Source: Arcuatula senhousia
Taxonomy: Eukaryota > Mollusca > Bivalvia > Mytilida > Mytilidae
Direction of reading: 5' to 3'
Assembly (NCBI GenBank): GCA_963971305.1
Contig: OZ020307.1
Span: 3,237,501 to 3,301,500 of the forward strand
Length of the DNA: 64,000 nt
This document shows, piece by piece, positions 34,831 through 45,964 of this stretch; position 1 is the first letter of the stretch, and every line of letters begins with the position of its first letter. Below the pieces are notes generated by a model that saw nothing but the letters and a program-made list of their open reading frames with translations, had not been told where the DNA came from and did no database searches. Both the position numbers and the translations under genes were made by a program.

Positions 34831-36099
34831 ACCGTGAGCTATGAATCGTCTTAATAGATCAATCGACGTTTTGATGGATCAAAGGCTACTTAGACTTCCA
34901 CATCAAAATTATAGTTTATTTAGACCATGTATCATAATAATAAAAATATATTAAACTGTCGTACTTATCAAATCAGTGTAGAGATATCATCTTTCTGGCA
35001 CAACATAAAATACCAGCAGCTTATTAAAAAAAGATATGTATACCCTTGTTAAGATATCGTTATTTTAATCAAATTTTCCTGAATTTTGTGGTCTCAATAT
35101 CTCAAATGCTGTAATGTGGGATTTTATTTTTTTATTTTTAGAAAGAAAAAAAAACAGATATCGCTGTTTAGGATTATGTAATTAAAATCGATTTCAAATA
35201 CTTTAAGAGCAATTTAATTGTCATTTGACGCTCACAATTGCTTAAACGAACGATTGCATAATTACCTTAATGAATAATTATTTTAAATTATATGCATCAC
35301 TTTACTTCTTTGAGGTAAGCAAACAACACCGAATGTACCTTTATTTGACTGTAACGTGGAAGGATCAAACTATCAGAAGGGAGGTAAGAGTTGCTGGTTT
35401 GTCTGTTTACAGTTTTTGCTTTAACGGCCTTTAACAAACTTGAGTGCTCATAAAACATTTTTTTTTACTGAACTCCAGTGAACCGCAAAGTTATTGTTAG
35501 GAAATAGTAGATTTCCTATATAAACTTGACAATTATTTTTTTTTTGGCCAGTGGTCCACTCAAAGTTATTTTTTGCCAAAAACACATAAAAGTATAATTT
35601 TATCAGAAAAAGCAGAGAAAAACTGACAGAGCCTTTGTCTCAAGCATATACATTTATTATGTTTCATAATTTCATAGTACCAGTTCAATATATTTTAGAA
35701 CAAATGTCAGCACTTTCATCACTTTATAGAACTTTTAGAAATGTCTACTTGACAAAAGGAACCATAAACAACCCATATTAGTTCATTGTGGTCTTCAAAT
35801 ATTGTTGCCTTATAGAATAAGAGCTATTTAGCATTAGCTTGGCAACAAGTTTAAAAACGACTGTTTGCTAAAGTGGTTATTTTATGTATAACCGACTTTG
35901 AACCATGTTTTTATAATCAATAATATGTTTCTAATGTCTTGTTTTACTGGGTGATATTTGCTTTTGGATGACCGATTTGTGTTTTATCATTTTTAAAAGT
36001 TTTGAATCCAACTTTTAATACGTTAGTTGTTTAAACTAGAAAATGTTTCTTTGTGCCGAAGAATGTCCCCCTTTCTTTAAATACCATTCATTCTCAATG
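34831..36099. other. No gene recognised
   Basis: AT-rich upstream region of the GPCR gene. No long frames. Any 5' exon or promoter of the receptor would lie here or beyond, but I cannot point to it. Confidence 0.5.
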
Positions 36100-36590
36100 T
36101 TTATTACCTGGGATATAGACCTTAACCAAGAAATTAATCAGAGTTGTCCATGAGTAAAATATAGGTCGTAGTGACCAGAATTCTACTAGGTGGTGTCATG
36201 GTACCTAAGACACATCTTGTGGCGAAATATCACTGACCCCTCCCAAGTTATCCAAATTATGGACCTTAACCAAGAACTTAACCAAAGTCGTTCGTGCATA
36301 AAATATAGGTCGCAGTGACATGATTTCTAGTGGGTGGTGTTAAGTTACCCAAGACACACCTGGTCGTGAAATACCATTGGCCAACAACATGTAGTATCCG
36401 AGCTAAGACCTCACCCAAGATCTGAACCAAAGTAATTCATGCATAAAATATAGGTCACAGTGACCTAATTTCTAATGAGTGGTATAGCCCTACCCAAGAC
36501 ACATCTAGAGGTGATATATCAACTACTCCCAACATCTAGTATTTAAGGACCTTAACAAATAACTTAACCAAAGTGGTACGGACGGAAAAG
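36100..36590 (-). repeat. ~143 bp satellite, inverted array upstream of GPCR 1
   Basis: 'aaatataggtcgtagtgacc' and its variants lie at about 36161, 36302 and 36446, i.e. a 141-144 bp period, reading as the reverse complement of the 9666-15195 array. About 3.3 units. It ends ~190 bp before the receptor start codon. Confidence 0.8.
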
Positions 36591-36681
36591 GTCGGTCGGG
36601 TCATAAAGATTGTGAGCATATCGATTTAAAATCCAATTGAGTTACATAACACATGATTTATGCTATCAGATTATTACAGAT

Positions 36682-36697
36682 AAATTTTACTTTTTAG
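36682..36697 (+). promoter_or_regulatory. Possible 3' splice site before GPCR 1
   Basis: 'taaattttactttttag' followed by GTTGAAGG has a pyrimidine-rich tract and AG, about 87 bp upstream of the start codon. Many single-coding-exon receptors have a noncoding first exon, and this could be its acceptor. It rests on sequence resemblance only. Confidence 0.35.
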
Positions 36698-36783
36698 GTT
36701 GAAGGAAAACCGTCAAAAAGGGACAAAGAAGAATAAAAACATCTCCATTTATTGAAGTACTCTTAAGGCATTCAAGTAGAGAC

Positions 36784-37830
36784 ATGAACAACACAACAAA
36801 TACACCTCACACTCTAGAGGAGTTTAACGATGAGATGAGGACCAAACTCTTGGCCCCGTTGGTTTACCTAGCACTTCTTAGCATGATTGGAATTCCAGGA
36901 AATATATTCGTTATAATTATATTCAGTAAATACAGGCGAGGGGTATACAGATCGCTGATATTGACCATAGGTGTTGTTGACCTCTTATTTTGTTTGATCG
37001 GTATTCCATTTAACATCACTCGAATATTATTTTACTATAAATTTACGATAACCTGGATTTGTCAAGCGTTTGTAGGTATCCTTGACTATGGAATTATGGT
37101 CTCTACACATTTATTGGTCCTTCTTTCCATTCATCGTTTTCGTCAGGTTTGCATACCGTTAGGTAAACAAATAACCAAGGACAATGTCAAGTACTGGATA
37201 TTGGTCTGTTTTGGCATATCTTTGTGTTTGTCAACTCCTCAAGTGGCAGTACTTCAACCATTAGAACGGGCCGACTTAAAGGACAATGTTACAGGACTTA
37301 TTTGTGCAGTTTCATGGAAAGGTGCACCTTATTATTGGACGGTTTACAACTACTGTTTAACGGGTCTATTTCTGACCTATGCTTTTGTTCTGGTAGTTAT
37401 CTACTCATTGATTGGGAGGAAGATAATCATAAGTCACATCGAAAGAAAGACTAAGGCTGTCAATTCGATCACTCAGTCGTCGTCAAACAAAATGACAAAG
37501 ATTGCGTTTACAGTCTGTGTTGTGTTTGCTCTGAGCTATTTACCATTATTTACCAACGAACTTCTCACCAAAGAATTAGACCAGTCTACACTGTCCACTG
37601 TAGAGTTTGGCTGGTATAAGATATATGAACGTTCGTACATGATGAACCACATTGTCAATCCATTTATATATACAGTACTAGATAAGCACTACAGAACAAG
37701 ATTGAAAAATCTTCTTTGCGCCATTGTTGGACGGCAAAGTTCTGAAACAAGTGAGAGTAGAGAAAGTAAGGAGACTGGTGACAGACTCGGTAGAGTCACC
37801 AATATTTATCAGATTTCGTCTTCGCTCTAG
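36784..37830 (+). CDS. Class A (rhodopsin-like) G protein-coupled receptor, intact
   Basis: A 348-residue seven-helix receptor in one exon, acting at the plasma membrane through heterotrimeric G proteins. Landmarks: N-glycosylation sequons at N2/N3; PGN in TM1 (N40, 1.50); D66 in TM2 (2.50); W91 in extracellular loop 1; C93 (3.25), predicted to pair with C174 in loop 2; H117-R118-F119 in place of the usual D-R-Y, with R118 exactly 25 after C93; W138 in TM4; sequon N168-V-T; Y207 in TM5; SYLP with P254 in TM6 in place of CWxP; NPFIY (292-296) in TM7; helix 8 with C312 as a possible palmitoylation site. The ATG is the first in frame, and a short N-terminus is usual for peptide or small-ligand receptors. 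The ligand is unknown; it most resembles orphan peptide-type receptors expanded in bivalves. Polyadenylation signal at 38221. A damaged paralogue lies 11 kb downstream on the same strand. Confidence 0.93.
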   Translation: MNNTTNTPHTLEEFNDEMRTKLLAPLVYLALLSMIGIPGNIFVIIIFSKYRRGVYRSLILTIGVVDLLFCLIGIPFNITRILFYYKFTITWICQAFVGILDYGIMVSTHLLVLLSIHRFRQVCIPLGKQITKDNVKYWILVCFGISLCLSTPQVAVLQPLERADLKDNVTGLICAVSWKGAPYYWTVYNYCLTGLFLTYAFVLVVIYSLIGRKIIISHIERKTKAVNSITQSSSNKMTKIAFTVCVVFALSYLPLFTNELLTKELDQSTLSTVEFGWYKIYERSYMMNHIVNPFIYTVLDKHYRTRLKNLLCAIVGRQSSETSESRESKETGDRLGRVTNIYQISSSL

Positions 37831-38220
37831 ATAACACTTATTTCATTGTAGCATTATACTTGTAGTTGAAAGTAAAAGCAATCACTTAATAATTTACCCC
37901 TAACATTTTGATTCCGACGACTAACGGCGGCTCAGATACTTGTTGAATACTGTTTTGTTAATGATCTCACTTTCTTATCACCTTAAACGAACGTCTTCAT
38001 GTTTTATAGATCTACAGCACAGTACTACGCCGTGTGTTAACAGTGCAAGCTTTATGGTTAATTTAAACAACAACTTATGATGAGCACAGGCAGGACGTTT
38101 GAAATGATAAGGTCCCACTATGAATCCGAAACTATTAGGACAGTTTGACCACTTTAATTAAGTGATGATGCACACGCCTTTAAGTCAGCAAACTTTAATT
38201 AAAGTCGGTAGACATATAAC

Positions 38221-38226
38221 AATAAA
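38221..38226 (+). terminator. AATAAA polyadenylation signal (candidate) of GPCR 1
   Basis: The first good AATAAA after the stop codon, giving a ~400 nt 3'UTR. Not otherwise verified. Confidence 0.4.
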
Positions 38227-38340
38227 CAAATAAGCTCTGTAGAGCTTTTGAAATCGCCATACATAAAGTTGATTACTTGGGTACATTAATTAAGGCTTTA
38301 AGCTGAACAAAACAGAAAACATTCGTTGGCAAAAAAGTTT

Positions 38341-38720
38341 TGTTGACACCTCACTATGTATAAGAGAAAGTGTCTATTGTTACAATCCAAGAGAAAGTAT
38401 TTATTTTGAGCTTCAGGACTATACAATCCAAGAAAAAGTGTTTATTTTGAGCTTCAGGACTATACAATCCAAGAGAAAGTGTTTATTTTGAGCTTCAGCA
38501 CTATACAATCCAAGAGAAAGTGTTTATTTGGAGCTTCAGGACTATACAATCCAAGAGAAAGTGTTTATTTGGAGCTTCGGGACTATACAATCCAAGAGAA
38601 AGTGTTTATTTTGAGCTTCAGGACGTTACAATCCAAGAGAAAGTGTTTATTTTGAGCTTCAGGACGTTACAATCCAAGAGAAAGGGTCTATTTTGAGCTT
38701 CAGGACGTTACAGTCCAAAG
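38341..38720 (+). repeat. 41 bp minisatellite, ~8-9 units
   Basis: 'tacaatccaagagaaagtgt' recurs at 38381, 38422, 38463 and on to about 38700 with a 41 bp period. Each unit continues 'ttattttgagcttcaggac'. A few units carry single substitutions (for example tttgg for ttttg). It lies ~0.5 kb downstream of GPCR 1. Confidence 0.88.
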
Positions 38721-41700
38721 GCTCAAGCATACTAAATGTTAGATAATGACACAAAGAGATGGTCTCATTCTAGCATGGAGTCAAAACATTGTAGATATGT
38801 TGTTATAAACCTGTTGATATTGGTCTAAACTAAAGAGAAAAAATAGAGAAAGTTAAAATTCGCTGGACGAGTAAAACGAATTTACAGAATGACATATGCA
38901 CGCCTGGGAAACCAAATATTGTTACCCGGAAAATTGATACTTAGTGAAAGAACGTTAACTCTTTTTGCAAAAATCAGAGATTGTCACTCCATGTGAAATT
39001 TGTCACAGATCTTAAATATACTAAAAATAATAGTTAAGCCCCTGTATTTTAGGCCAGAAATCCTTTTTAACCAGGACAAGTCCGAATTAAAGGAAATGTG
39101 TAACTTAACGTTTTTAATTGAACGAAATAAACTGTTTTTGCTCTCTTTACAATTATTCAACAAATATACATGTAGTGACATTCTTCGATTTCTCAAATTT
39201 ATTACATTAAATGTAAATCACAAAATTCCGGGTCCCTCGACTTCCGAGTTTCACATGCGTGATATGGGAAGGTCATAGGGATTCCAAGGTTAAAATTCAC
39301 CTGAAACTTACTGAGCTTGATGCTAATAAAACCGGACAATCGAGAATATTATAGAATCTCAAGTTTGGATATAGCGGAAACAAAAGCGACATTAATGTAA
39401 AAAAAGTTTCTTATTTCCTGTTCTGTAATAGGACTGTTATCTTCATAAATAGTAATTTTTAAAAGCTTTTTTTAACATTCGTATATAAATATGTGTCAAA
39501 GATTTTCTTAATTTATATTTTACAATACTACTTGAACGTATTTAAAAATTGCAAGAGTTTCCTTTTCTGAATATCTAGAAAAAAGGCCATAGACTTGTTG
39601 TATTAGTTCTTCCCACTTTTCGTTATATTGTGTCGATTTGATAACTTATCCCTAGACACACCCCAGATTCTAGAAAATATTCTTCGTGATAGAAAAATTA
39701 GTGTTACTTTATATGCGAGTACGAGATATCTTCCGTAAAATTTCTTGAGTGAAAACAGGAACAGATGAGAAAGATAATCATTTTCTACGTACTCCTATGC
39801 ACTAAGGTGGAAAGAAAGAAATGTTGCTGCACAAAAAAGAAATGCTGACAACTGAGATGAAATTATTACAGTTGTCATAGAGCTAATGCGGAAATGAGTA
39901 AATTTGTTGATTTGTCGTAGGGCTTTTGTAATGACGTCAACCGGACATGACCTAATAACAGTCAGAGCAGGACCTCTTGACCTTCACCTTAGTTTACTTT
40001 CGTTTTTTGTACGCCAATTTCTCAAGTTCTTGGGAAGATATGAGATTTAGAAGGCCACTAAAAGAATTATCGTTTAATAAAGGGGGTCGATTAAAAGATA
40101 GAAAAAGTCTACGTCTTTTTTTTGTGTCTTGAAGTGATTGTAAGTAGTCGCTACATACAAGGGTCATATATTGAAGTAACAAATCATCAGGCAATGATAA
40201 ACAGTTATTGGTATACCGATTGTTTACTGAAAAATACATCTACTCGACTGTACACTATACTCATGATTCTCACAGTAAGAGTGTACAAGCCTTGATTTCG
40301 ATGGTTTTTTTCATAATTCAAAATATTTTTTCTCTATCATTTGATCTATCTTAATCATTGGTTTACATAAACTACATAGAAATCCATACAAACAGTGCTT
40401 TATTGCAGGGTCATCAAAATGTACCACTAAATTTCTTTCAGTTCTATTGACTGCAATAGTGACGGCAATAAAATCTGGCCTCCAAAATATTTCGATTGTT
40501 ATTATCCTAAAGAATTCAAAAGAACGGATGGAGATTCTTACCTCTAAATCAGTTTCATCTTGAAACAGCATCAAATCTTCTTTTCCGTTAAAACATCTCA
40601 AATTATGATTGGCATATCTGATAGTCGACTATACAAAGATTTACTTTGTCACCAATGAGTCTAAGTAAAAGAACAAATTTACAGAAAACCAAATAATCGA
40701 CATGCTCAATTGTCTTATAGACAAATGTGTTCAATTTGGTGGACGCGTTTTTCAGCAGGCAATAGAGATTTCAACTGGCACCTTTGCTTGCTGATTTGTT
40801 TCTTCGTTCATATGAAGTAGACTTCTTACACTCACATCTAGACAAAAAAATATCGTAGACTAGCTCTCTCTTTTAACCTCAAGTTCCGTTATATTTCTAC
40901 CACATAACAACGTAACACAATTATAGCGTCGTTAAAAAATTAAGGGCAATTTTTATCTAGAAAAATTATCGCTTCTTAATTCTTTTAAACGAAATAATGC
41001 AGAATGTTTTTGTCAGGATGATCACGTACATACAAAATACTAGTGTACAAGGTGTACTAACAAAAAATATAAAATTCTGTATAAGATCATTTTATATAAA
41101 GACAACAAGTTTTGATGCTTGCATTGACGTTACGCAACAACACTGTAAAACTTAAGGACAGGACATTTCTGCGAGACATTTTCAGATTTTCTTATTATTT
41201 GAGATAAAAGAGCAAATGACACAACCGACACATCCTGAGGGTAACCACAAGCCTGTCGCGATCGTCAGACTTGTCTGACACGGATTTATCAATATTCTAG
41301 TCTATTTCTTTATCATTGAAATTATCGAATGTTGAATAGCGAGCATCGCAGATGCGAGCCTTACGGCATTTTTCATGTTTTGAGATGTGCCAGAAATATA
41401 CTGACGAGAAAACCGGAACACGTCTACTTTTACGGAGCAAAAAAAAATAATAGGCACGGAGCAAGTAAAATAATCAACCCTTTGGACTTATAAAAAATAC
41501 TTCATAATCTGTTCTTGAAATAAAAAAATAGAAATGCAAAAACTAGTGATAAAACCCCCATTCATCAACTTGCTTATTTTTTCACAAAAGATTTCTATTT
41601 AAACACCACTCGGTCTTTTCCTTAAATTAACGAGCTGTCTTTGGGCAAGTGTTGAAATCGTCCAATTGACCTGTCTCAACTTTTGCCTGATACTGACCAA

Positions 41701-41849
41701 GCTTTATTGAATTCTAAGATAAAGAAATACATAAATTAATTGAATAAAATCTACTTACAATCTTGCAATGACAACGACTTATTCATAATAATAAATAAAA
41801 GGGTCTTACCTGAAAACGAAAGTAGGGTAACTTCCTATATAATGGTGTA
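38721..41849. other. No gene recognised in ~3 kb
   Basis: Opposing open frames at 38984-39196 (-) and 39000-39278 (+) are mutual shadows. The minus-strand frames at 39994-40239 (81 codons) and 40311-40601 (96 codons) have fairly protein-like composition, but I recognise no domain. They could be exons of an unknown gene or chance. Confidence 0.4.
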
Positions 41850-42250
41850 CGTGGATGTGCCAAAAATATGGGTAGGTTTTTGTTGAAAAATTATATTAAA
41901 ATGGATATAGTTTTAAGACAACTTGATATAAAAATGGGTATTCTATTTAATTTTCATGAAAAGAAATCTGGTCTCATAAAAATATGGGTCATGTTTAGTC
42001 CAATTTTATATAGATATGCCCATCAGCAATAAAATCTTCATCCCTTATTATATTTGGCAACATTTAAAAGCTAAAATATATGTTTATTTGATGAAACTAT
42101 ATAACATTCCAGTTTATTGAATATAAATATGGGTCATAAATAATGTCTATTTTATATAAATAAGGGTCATGAAAATTGTCGATTTTATATAAATATGCAT
42201 CCTGAAATTTGGAAATTTTATATGAATATGGGTATTGAATTCAAATCGAA
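41850..42250 (+). repeat. Degenerate ~45 bp repeats, 'aatatgggtcat' theme
   Basis: 'tttatataaatatgggtcat' and close variants recur about eight times at irregular 40-60 bp spacing. A C-run (42287-42299) follows directly. The minus-strand frame 42147-42335 is a product of these repeats. Confidence 0.6.
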
Positions 42251-42299
42251 AGTGGCACATCTCCACCCAAAAAGTAACCAAGTTACCCCCCCCCCCCCC

Positions 42300-42786
42300 G
42301 GGACGACAGTAGAGTCCAAACCTGCGGGGTTTCACTAAATTTCCTCAATCCTGCATGATATTTTTATTTTACCTTTTTTTTCCACAAGATTTCTTAATGT
42401 ACCTTCTGTTACAAATACTATAAATTAAACACTGGTACTCAGAAAATCTCACAAAACCTGACAGAATCTGAATGTTGTTTTGACCTTCTGAAGAAGCGCG
42501 AAATACTCTGACAAGGTAATGACGTCACGGAATGCTTAAAGGGATAATCTGTCGTCCTAGAATGTTACAGGGATTTATTATACATATAATTGAATTTTTA
42601 ATAAGTAGTTATTTTAAGAATAACTTTCTCAAGTGCATGCATATGATTTGGGTGGGGTGGGCTCAGACTTTGCTACTATTTAATACCTTTTTGAAAGTTT
42701 CCTCTAAGACTTAGCCGGTTGAGCACATAGATATATTCAAAAATAATATATAAATTTTCGATGCTCGCTAAGATGCAGGGCCTAAA
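42300..42786. other. No gene recognised
   Basis: AT-rich. The small frame at 42532-42714 is unassigned. Confidence 0.5.
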
Positions 42787-44870
42787 TCATATTAGAAAAT
42801 AATGAGATGTGGGATAAGTGTAGGCGACACAGCCCACAGTCAAGCGGCAATTCACTATCCACAATGGACTACCGCCAGTAGCCTTCGACGAGGACAGTAG
42901 GCCCTGTTCGCGGTTCTACAATTGGCCTATGGTCTATATAAATGCATATAATTCAAATCCAGCCCTGAAATAGTCACAGATAGACCCCCTTCTTAAACAA
43001 GGAACAGAAAACATTGAAAAGTACAAACATAAGGTTTGTCAAAGATTCCTGGCTTAGGACAGGCACGTATAATATGTGGCGGGGTAAGACTATTTTTTTG
43101 GGGGGCCCAACCTTCCCCCTATTAATATTCCTAGACAAAGCACAAAAACTATACACACAATAAAAATAAAATAAAAATAAATCGATCAAAGTTCGATTCC
43201 ACTAGAGAGAACCTCAGACAAAAGACAACAAACGAAAGGACGGTAAAGGAACTCTCCATAAAACACTCGCTGTTACTGACATCTAGCTGAGAATCATCAA
43301 TCGACTGATGTAGATTTTAAATCCGACACAACACTTCAAACAACAATTATTTAATGGAGTGTCATCACACAAAACCGACATGCTTTTGATCGATATAATG
43401 CTTAAAAATGACAATTTTCTGTCAACGAACACTTAATTCAAAGATTCAACCAAAATATTCAATTCACATCCTTTGCGTAATAAATTTTGAAGCCAATTTT
43501 TCATTTCAAATGGATTGTTTTTAAACTTGTGAGATATATAAAAAACATTACCATATAATTCAGGATGTGATATTCCTTTCATTATCAGAAATCGACGTGT
43601 ACAAATAATCTTTTCAATCCGAGATCGATACTTGTACAAGAATTTAGAATTTTTCTTACTAACTTGAAGTATCTATAACCTTGCTTTAATATTTTTTTCA
43701 ATGATAACCCGTGTTTATTATTACGGAATTAAAACAACTGAAAAACTTTAAAAAATATGTAAAAACTCAAATAAGCTCATTCTATGAAAATATTTTAAAA
43801 AACAAAATGAATAGTATTGATGATAAAAGTAAACTGAATTTCTATAAAAAGTTGAATCCAGCCTTAAAAACAAAACCATATCTCTCAATTTCAAACTTTG
43901 AATTCAAGAAACTGATTACAAAATTAAGAATTAGTGACCACAAACTATTAATTGAAAAAGGAAGGCACTTTAAAATTCCTAGAGAAGAAAGATTATGTCA
44001 AAAATGTCAGGTATTGGACGACGAGAATCATTTTTTACTTAGATGTACTTACAATGCAAACTTAAGAGTAACTTATTTTAACTTTATATTTTTAGAACAC
44101 ATATCATTCAATAATCTGAATGATGAAGAAAAAGTAACTTATTTGTTAAACCCCTCAACAACATTGCAAGTAAATAAACTAGGATCCTTTATAAAAAAGT
44201 CTTTTGAACTAAGGACAGGGGACCCTAAATTTTTTCTTTACTTGTAACTATGTATTACTGTGTGCTTTAGTAAGTTTTATATCTGTGTATGTTTATGTGT
44301 CACAAATTGTATAAAAGTTTAATGACAATAAAGATTCGTATTCGTAAATTAAAATCAGAAACACCACTGCAGATCCGAGCATATCTAACTAACTGTGAAA
44401 TGTGAACCACGTATGACGGCGCTAGTGGAACATCTCCTTCAAGAAAAGGGAAATTTATAATAGGGAAGGTAAAGTCGTCACATTTATCATATACTTTGGT
44501 TTGTAATTTTCCGTCAATAATGCTTTAATCTAAATCCAAAAATAGACATCTATCACCGATGATGTATGTTAGATTTGTTCAAAGTTAATTCGGAAGGATA
44601 GATATCTGTAATAGAATTAGAAAATGAAGGATTGTTGAGTGCAAAAATGTCTTCTAAATATCTAAAAAATATTATTAAAAGCTTCGGTCAGGTTCTGTTT
44701 GTTGGGGTCTTTTTGTAATTTAGCCATGAATTGTGATTCATAACAGTATTAGAAAAGGTCAGCTATAATAAGTGGCGCACAATTAGTACCCACAGGAATG
44801 CCAATGATTTGTTGCATTGTCTTTAGTAAGACAATGTCTCTTTGATGATTTTCTTAGTGGTCTTCAGTGG
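42787..44870 (-). pseudogene. YLDD-type reverse transcriptase element, copy 2, interrupted
   Basis: Read on the minus strand from the right: GIPVGTNCAPL (RT motif B, about 44780-44820), a FRYLEDIFALNN motif C (about 44640) in which the first catalytic Asp of the YLDD pair is Glu, IYPSELTLNKSN, FLDLD followed by a stop, PLAPSYVVHISQLVRYAR, then after the inserted LINE fragment KGISHPELYGNV and the 3' region ending near 42800. Several stops and frameshifts are present. It extends further 5' than the copy at 26250-27627. The 43735-44346 LINE piece splits it. Confidence 0.75.
43735..44346 (+). mobile_element. 5'-truncated LINE 3' end inserted in the RT element
   Basis: The insert is bounded by AATTAAAA on both sides (43727-43734 and 44347-44354). 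Its frame (to 44247) encodes the C-terminal domain of a LINE ORF2, with LLIEKGRHFKIPREERLCQK and a C-x2-C-x7-H-x4-C zinc knuckle (CQKC...HFLLRC). A short 3'UTR follows, with AATAAA near 44330 and the tail 'attcgtattcgt'. Microsatellite-type tails of this kind are usual in CR1/L2-like LINEs. The coding frame is open, so the insertion is fairly young. Confidence 0.82.
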
Positions 44871-45230
44871 TCTTGGCCATTAGGTGACAATTTCATATTT
44901 TTTATCAAAGATGGGGTTGTCGTATATCGTTGGAAAGGTCACAAGGTGTAGATACCATTTCTGAAATGTTTGAGTCGGTAGTGGTCGGTGGTCAGTCAGG
45001 GCTTAACCATTAGGCGATTCCCTTTTCTTCTTGTATACTTAGCGTGTAATATGTCATTGTAAAGCTTGTGAGGTCTAGTTTTAAATTCTTTCTTTTGTGA
45101 TAGTCTAAGGGGAGTTACTCGTGGTTTCTACTGTGGTTAAAGGCTTGTGTGGTAGGCTTTAGCTAGTCTTTTGATCCCTTTTTATAGGGCTTTAGGATAA
45201 CAAAATTATTCATTATTTTACCTTTTCAAA
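44871..45230. other. No gene recognised
   Basis: Possibly further decayed 5' sequence of the minus-strand RT element, but I could not follow a frame. Confidence 0.4.
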
Positions 45231-45520
45231 ATGTTATCGTCCAATCATCTGTTTTCATTTCATCACTTACTCTATGCTCTTCTCGCTTCTTTACAGCTCT
45301 ATTTACTCTTTTCATTGCTCATCTTGCTTTTTTGCAGCTCCATTAGCTCTTTTGCAGCTCCTTTTGTTCTTTTGCAGCTCATCATGCTCTTTTTCTTGCT
45401 CATTTCGCTCATTTGTAGCTCTTTTTTGCTCTTTACCTTGCTAATCTTGCTCTTTTGCAGCTCTTTTTTGCTCTTTACCTTGCTCATCTTGCTGTTTTGC
45501 TGCTTTTCTAACTAATTTGA
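45231..45520 (+). repeat. Degenerate 'ctcttttgcagctc' tandem tract
   Basis: Irregular iterations of 'gctcttttgcagctc' and 'gctctttaccttgctcatctt'. The Leu/Ser-rich 94-codon frame over it and its opposite-strand Lys-rich frame are products of this repeat. Confidence 0.75.
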
Positions 45521-45705
45521 TCACCCAGCAGCAGCAGCCGTTTTACCCCACTTTCCCCCCCTTTCACTTACGCAGCAGCAGCAGGAGCCGTTTACCCCCT
45601 TCTTCCCTTTTCACTTACGCAGCAGCAAAAACAGTAGCAGCAGCCGTTTTACCCTCTTCTCCCCCTTTTATTACGCAGCAGCAGCCGTTTCCTGACCTTC
45701 TTCCC
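45521..45705 (+). repeat. Minisatellite with gca-gca cores
   Basis: About four ~45-60 bp units, each 'acgcagcagcagcagccgtt' followed by 'ttaccccctt(c)' and a C/T-rich run. The 108-codon frame here is not considered a gene. Confidence 0.75.
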
Positions 45706-45964
45706 TTTTCTTCTAGTTGTGTTTTTTCTTTCCTTGTTAACTTGTACACCCCCTTTTTTGTCAAGAAGGGAATCCATTTAATTTTCCATAAGCCCTGTGT
45801 TAAATCGTTTGGCGACTTGTGTCACCCCAGATCTCAGCAATGAAGTCGTGTGTAATCATACGGAACTAACCATTCCATTGAGATCATTTTGTACTTGATA
45901 ACCCAATATCTTCTAACTAGCTCAAACCGGTTTCTATTCGTTCCGATACTAACCCTTCTGCAGT

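Noticed and set aside
38341..38720. Regular repeats that could be mistaken for a CRISPR array
   Set aside because: The 41 bp units are directly tandem with no unique spacers, and the context is animal DNA.
45231..45843. Leu/Phe-rich 94-codon and Ser/Pro-rich 108-codon frames
   Set aside because: Both follow low-complexity tandem repeats, and the opposite strand is equally open.
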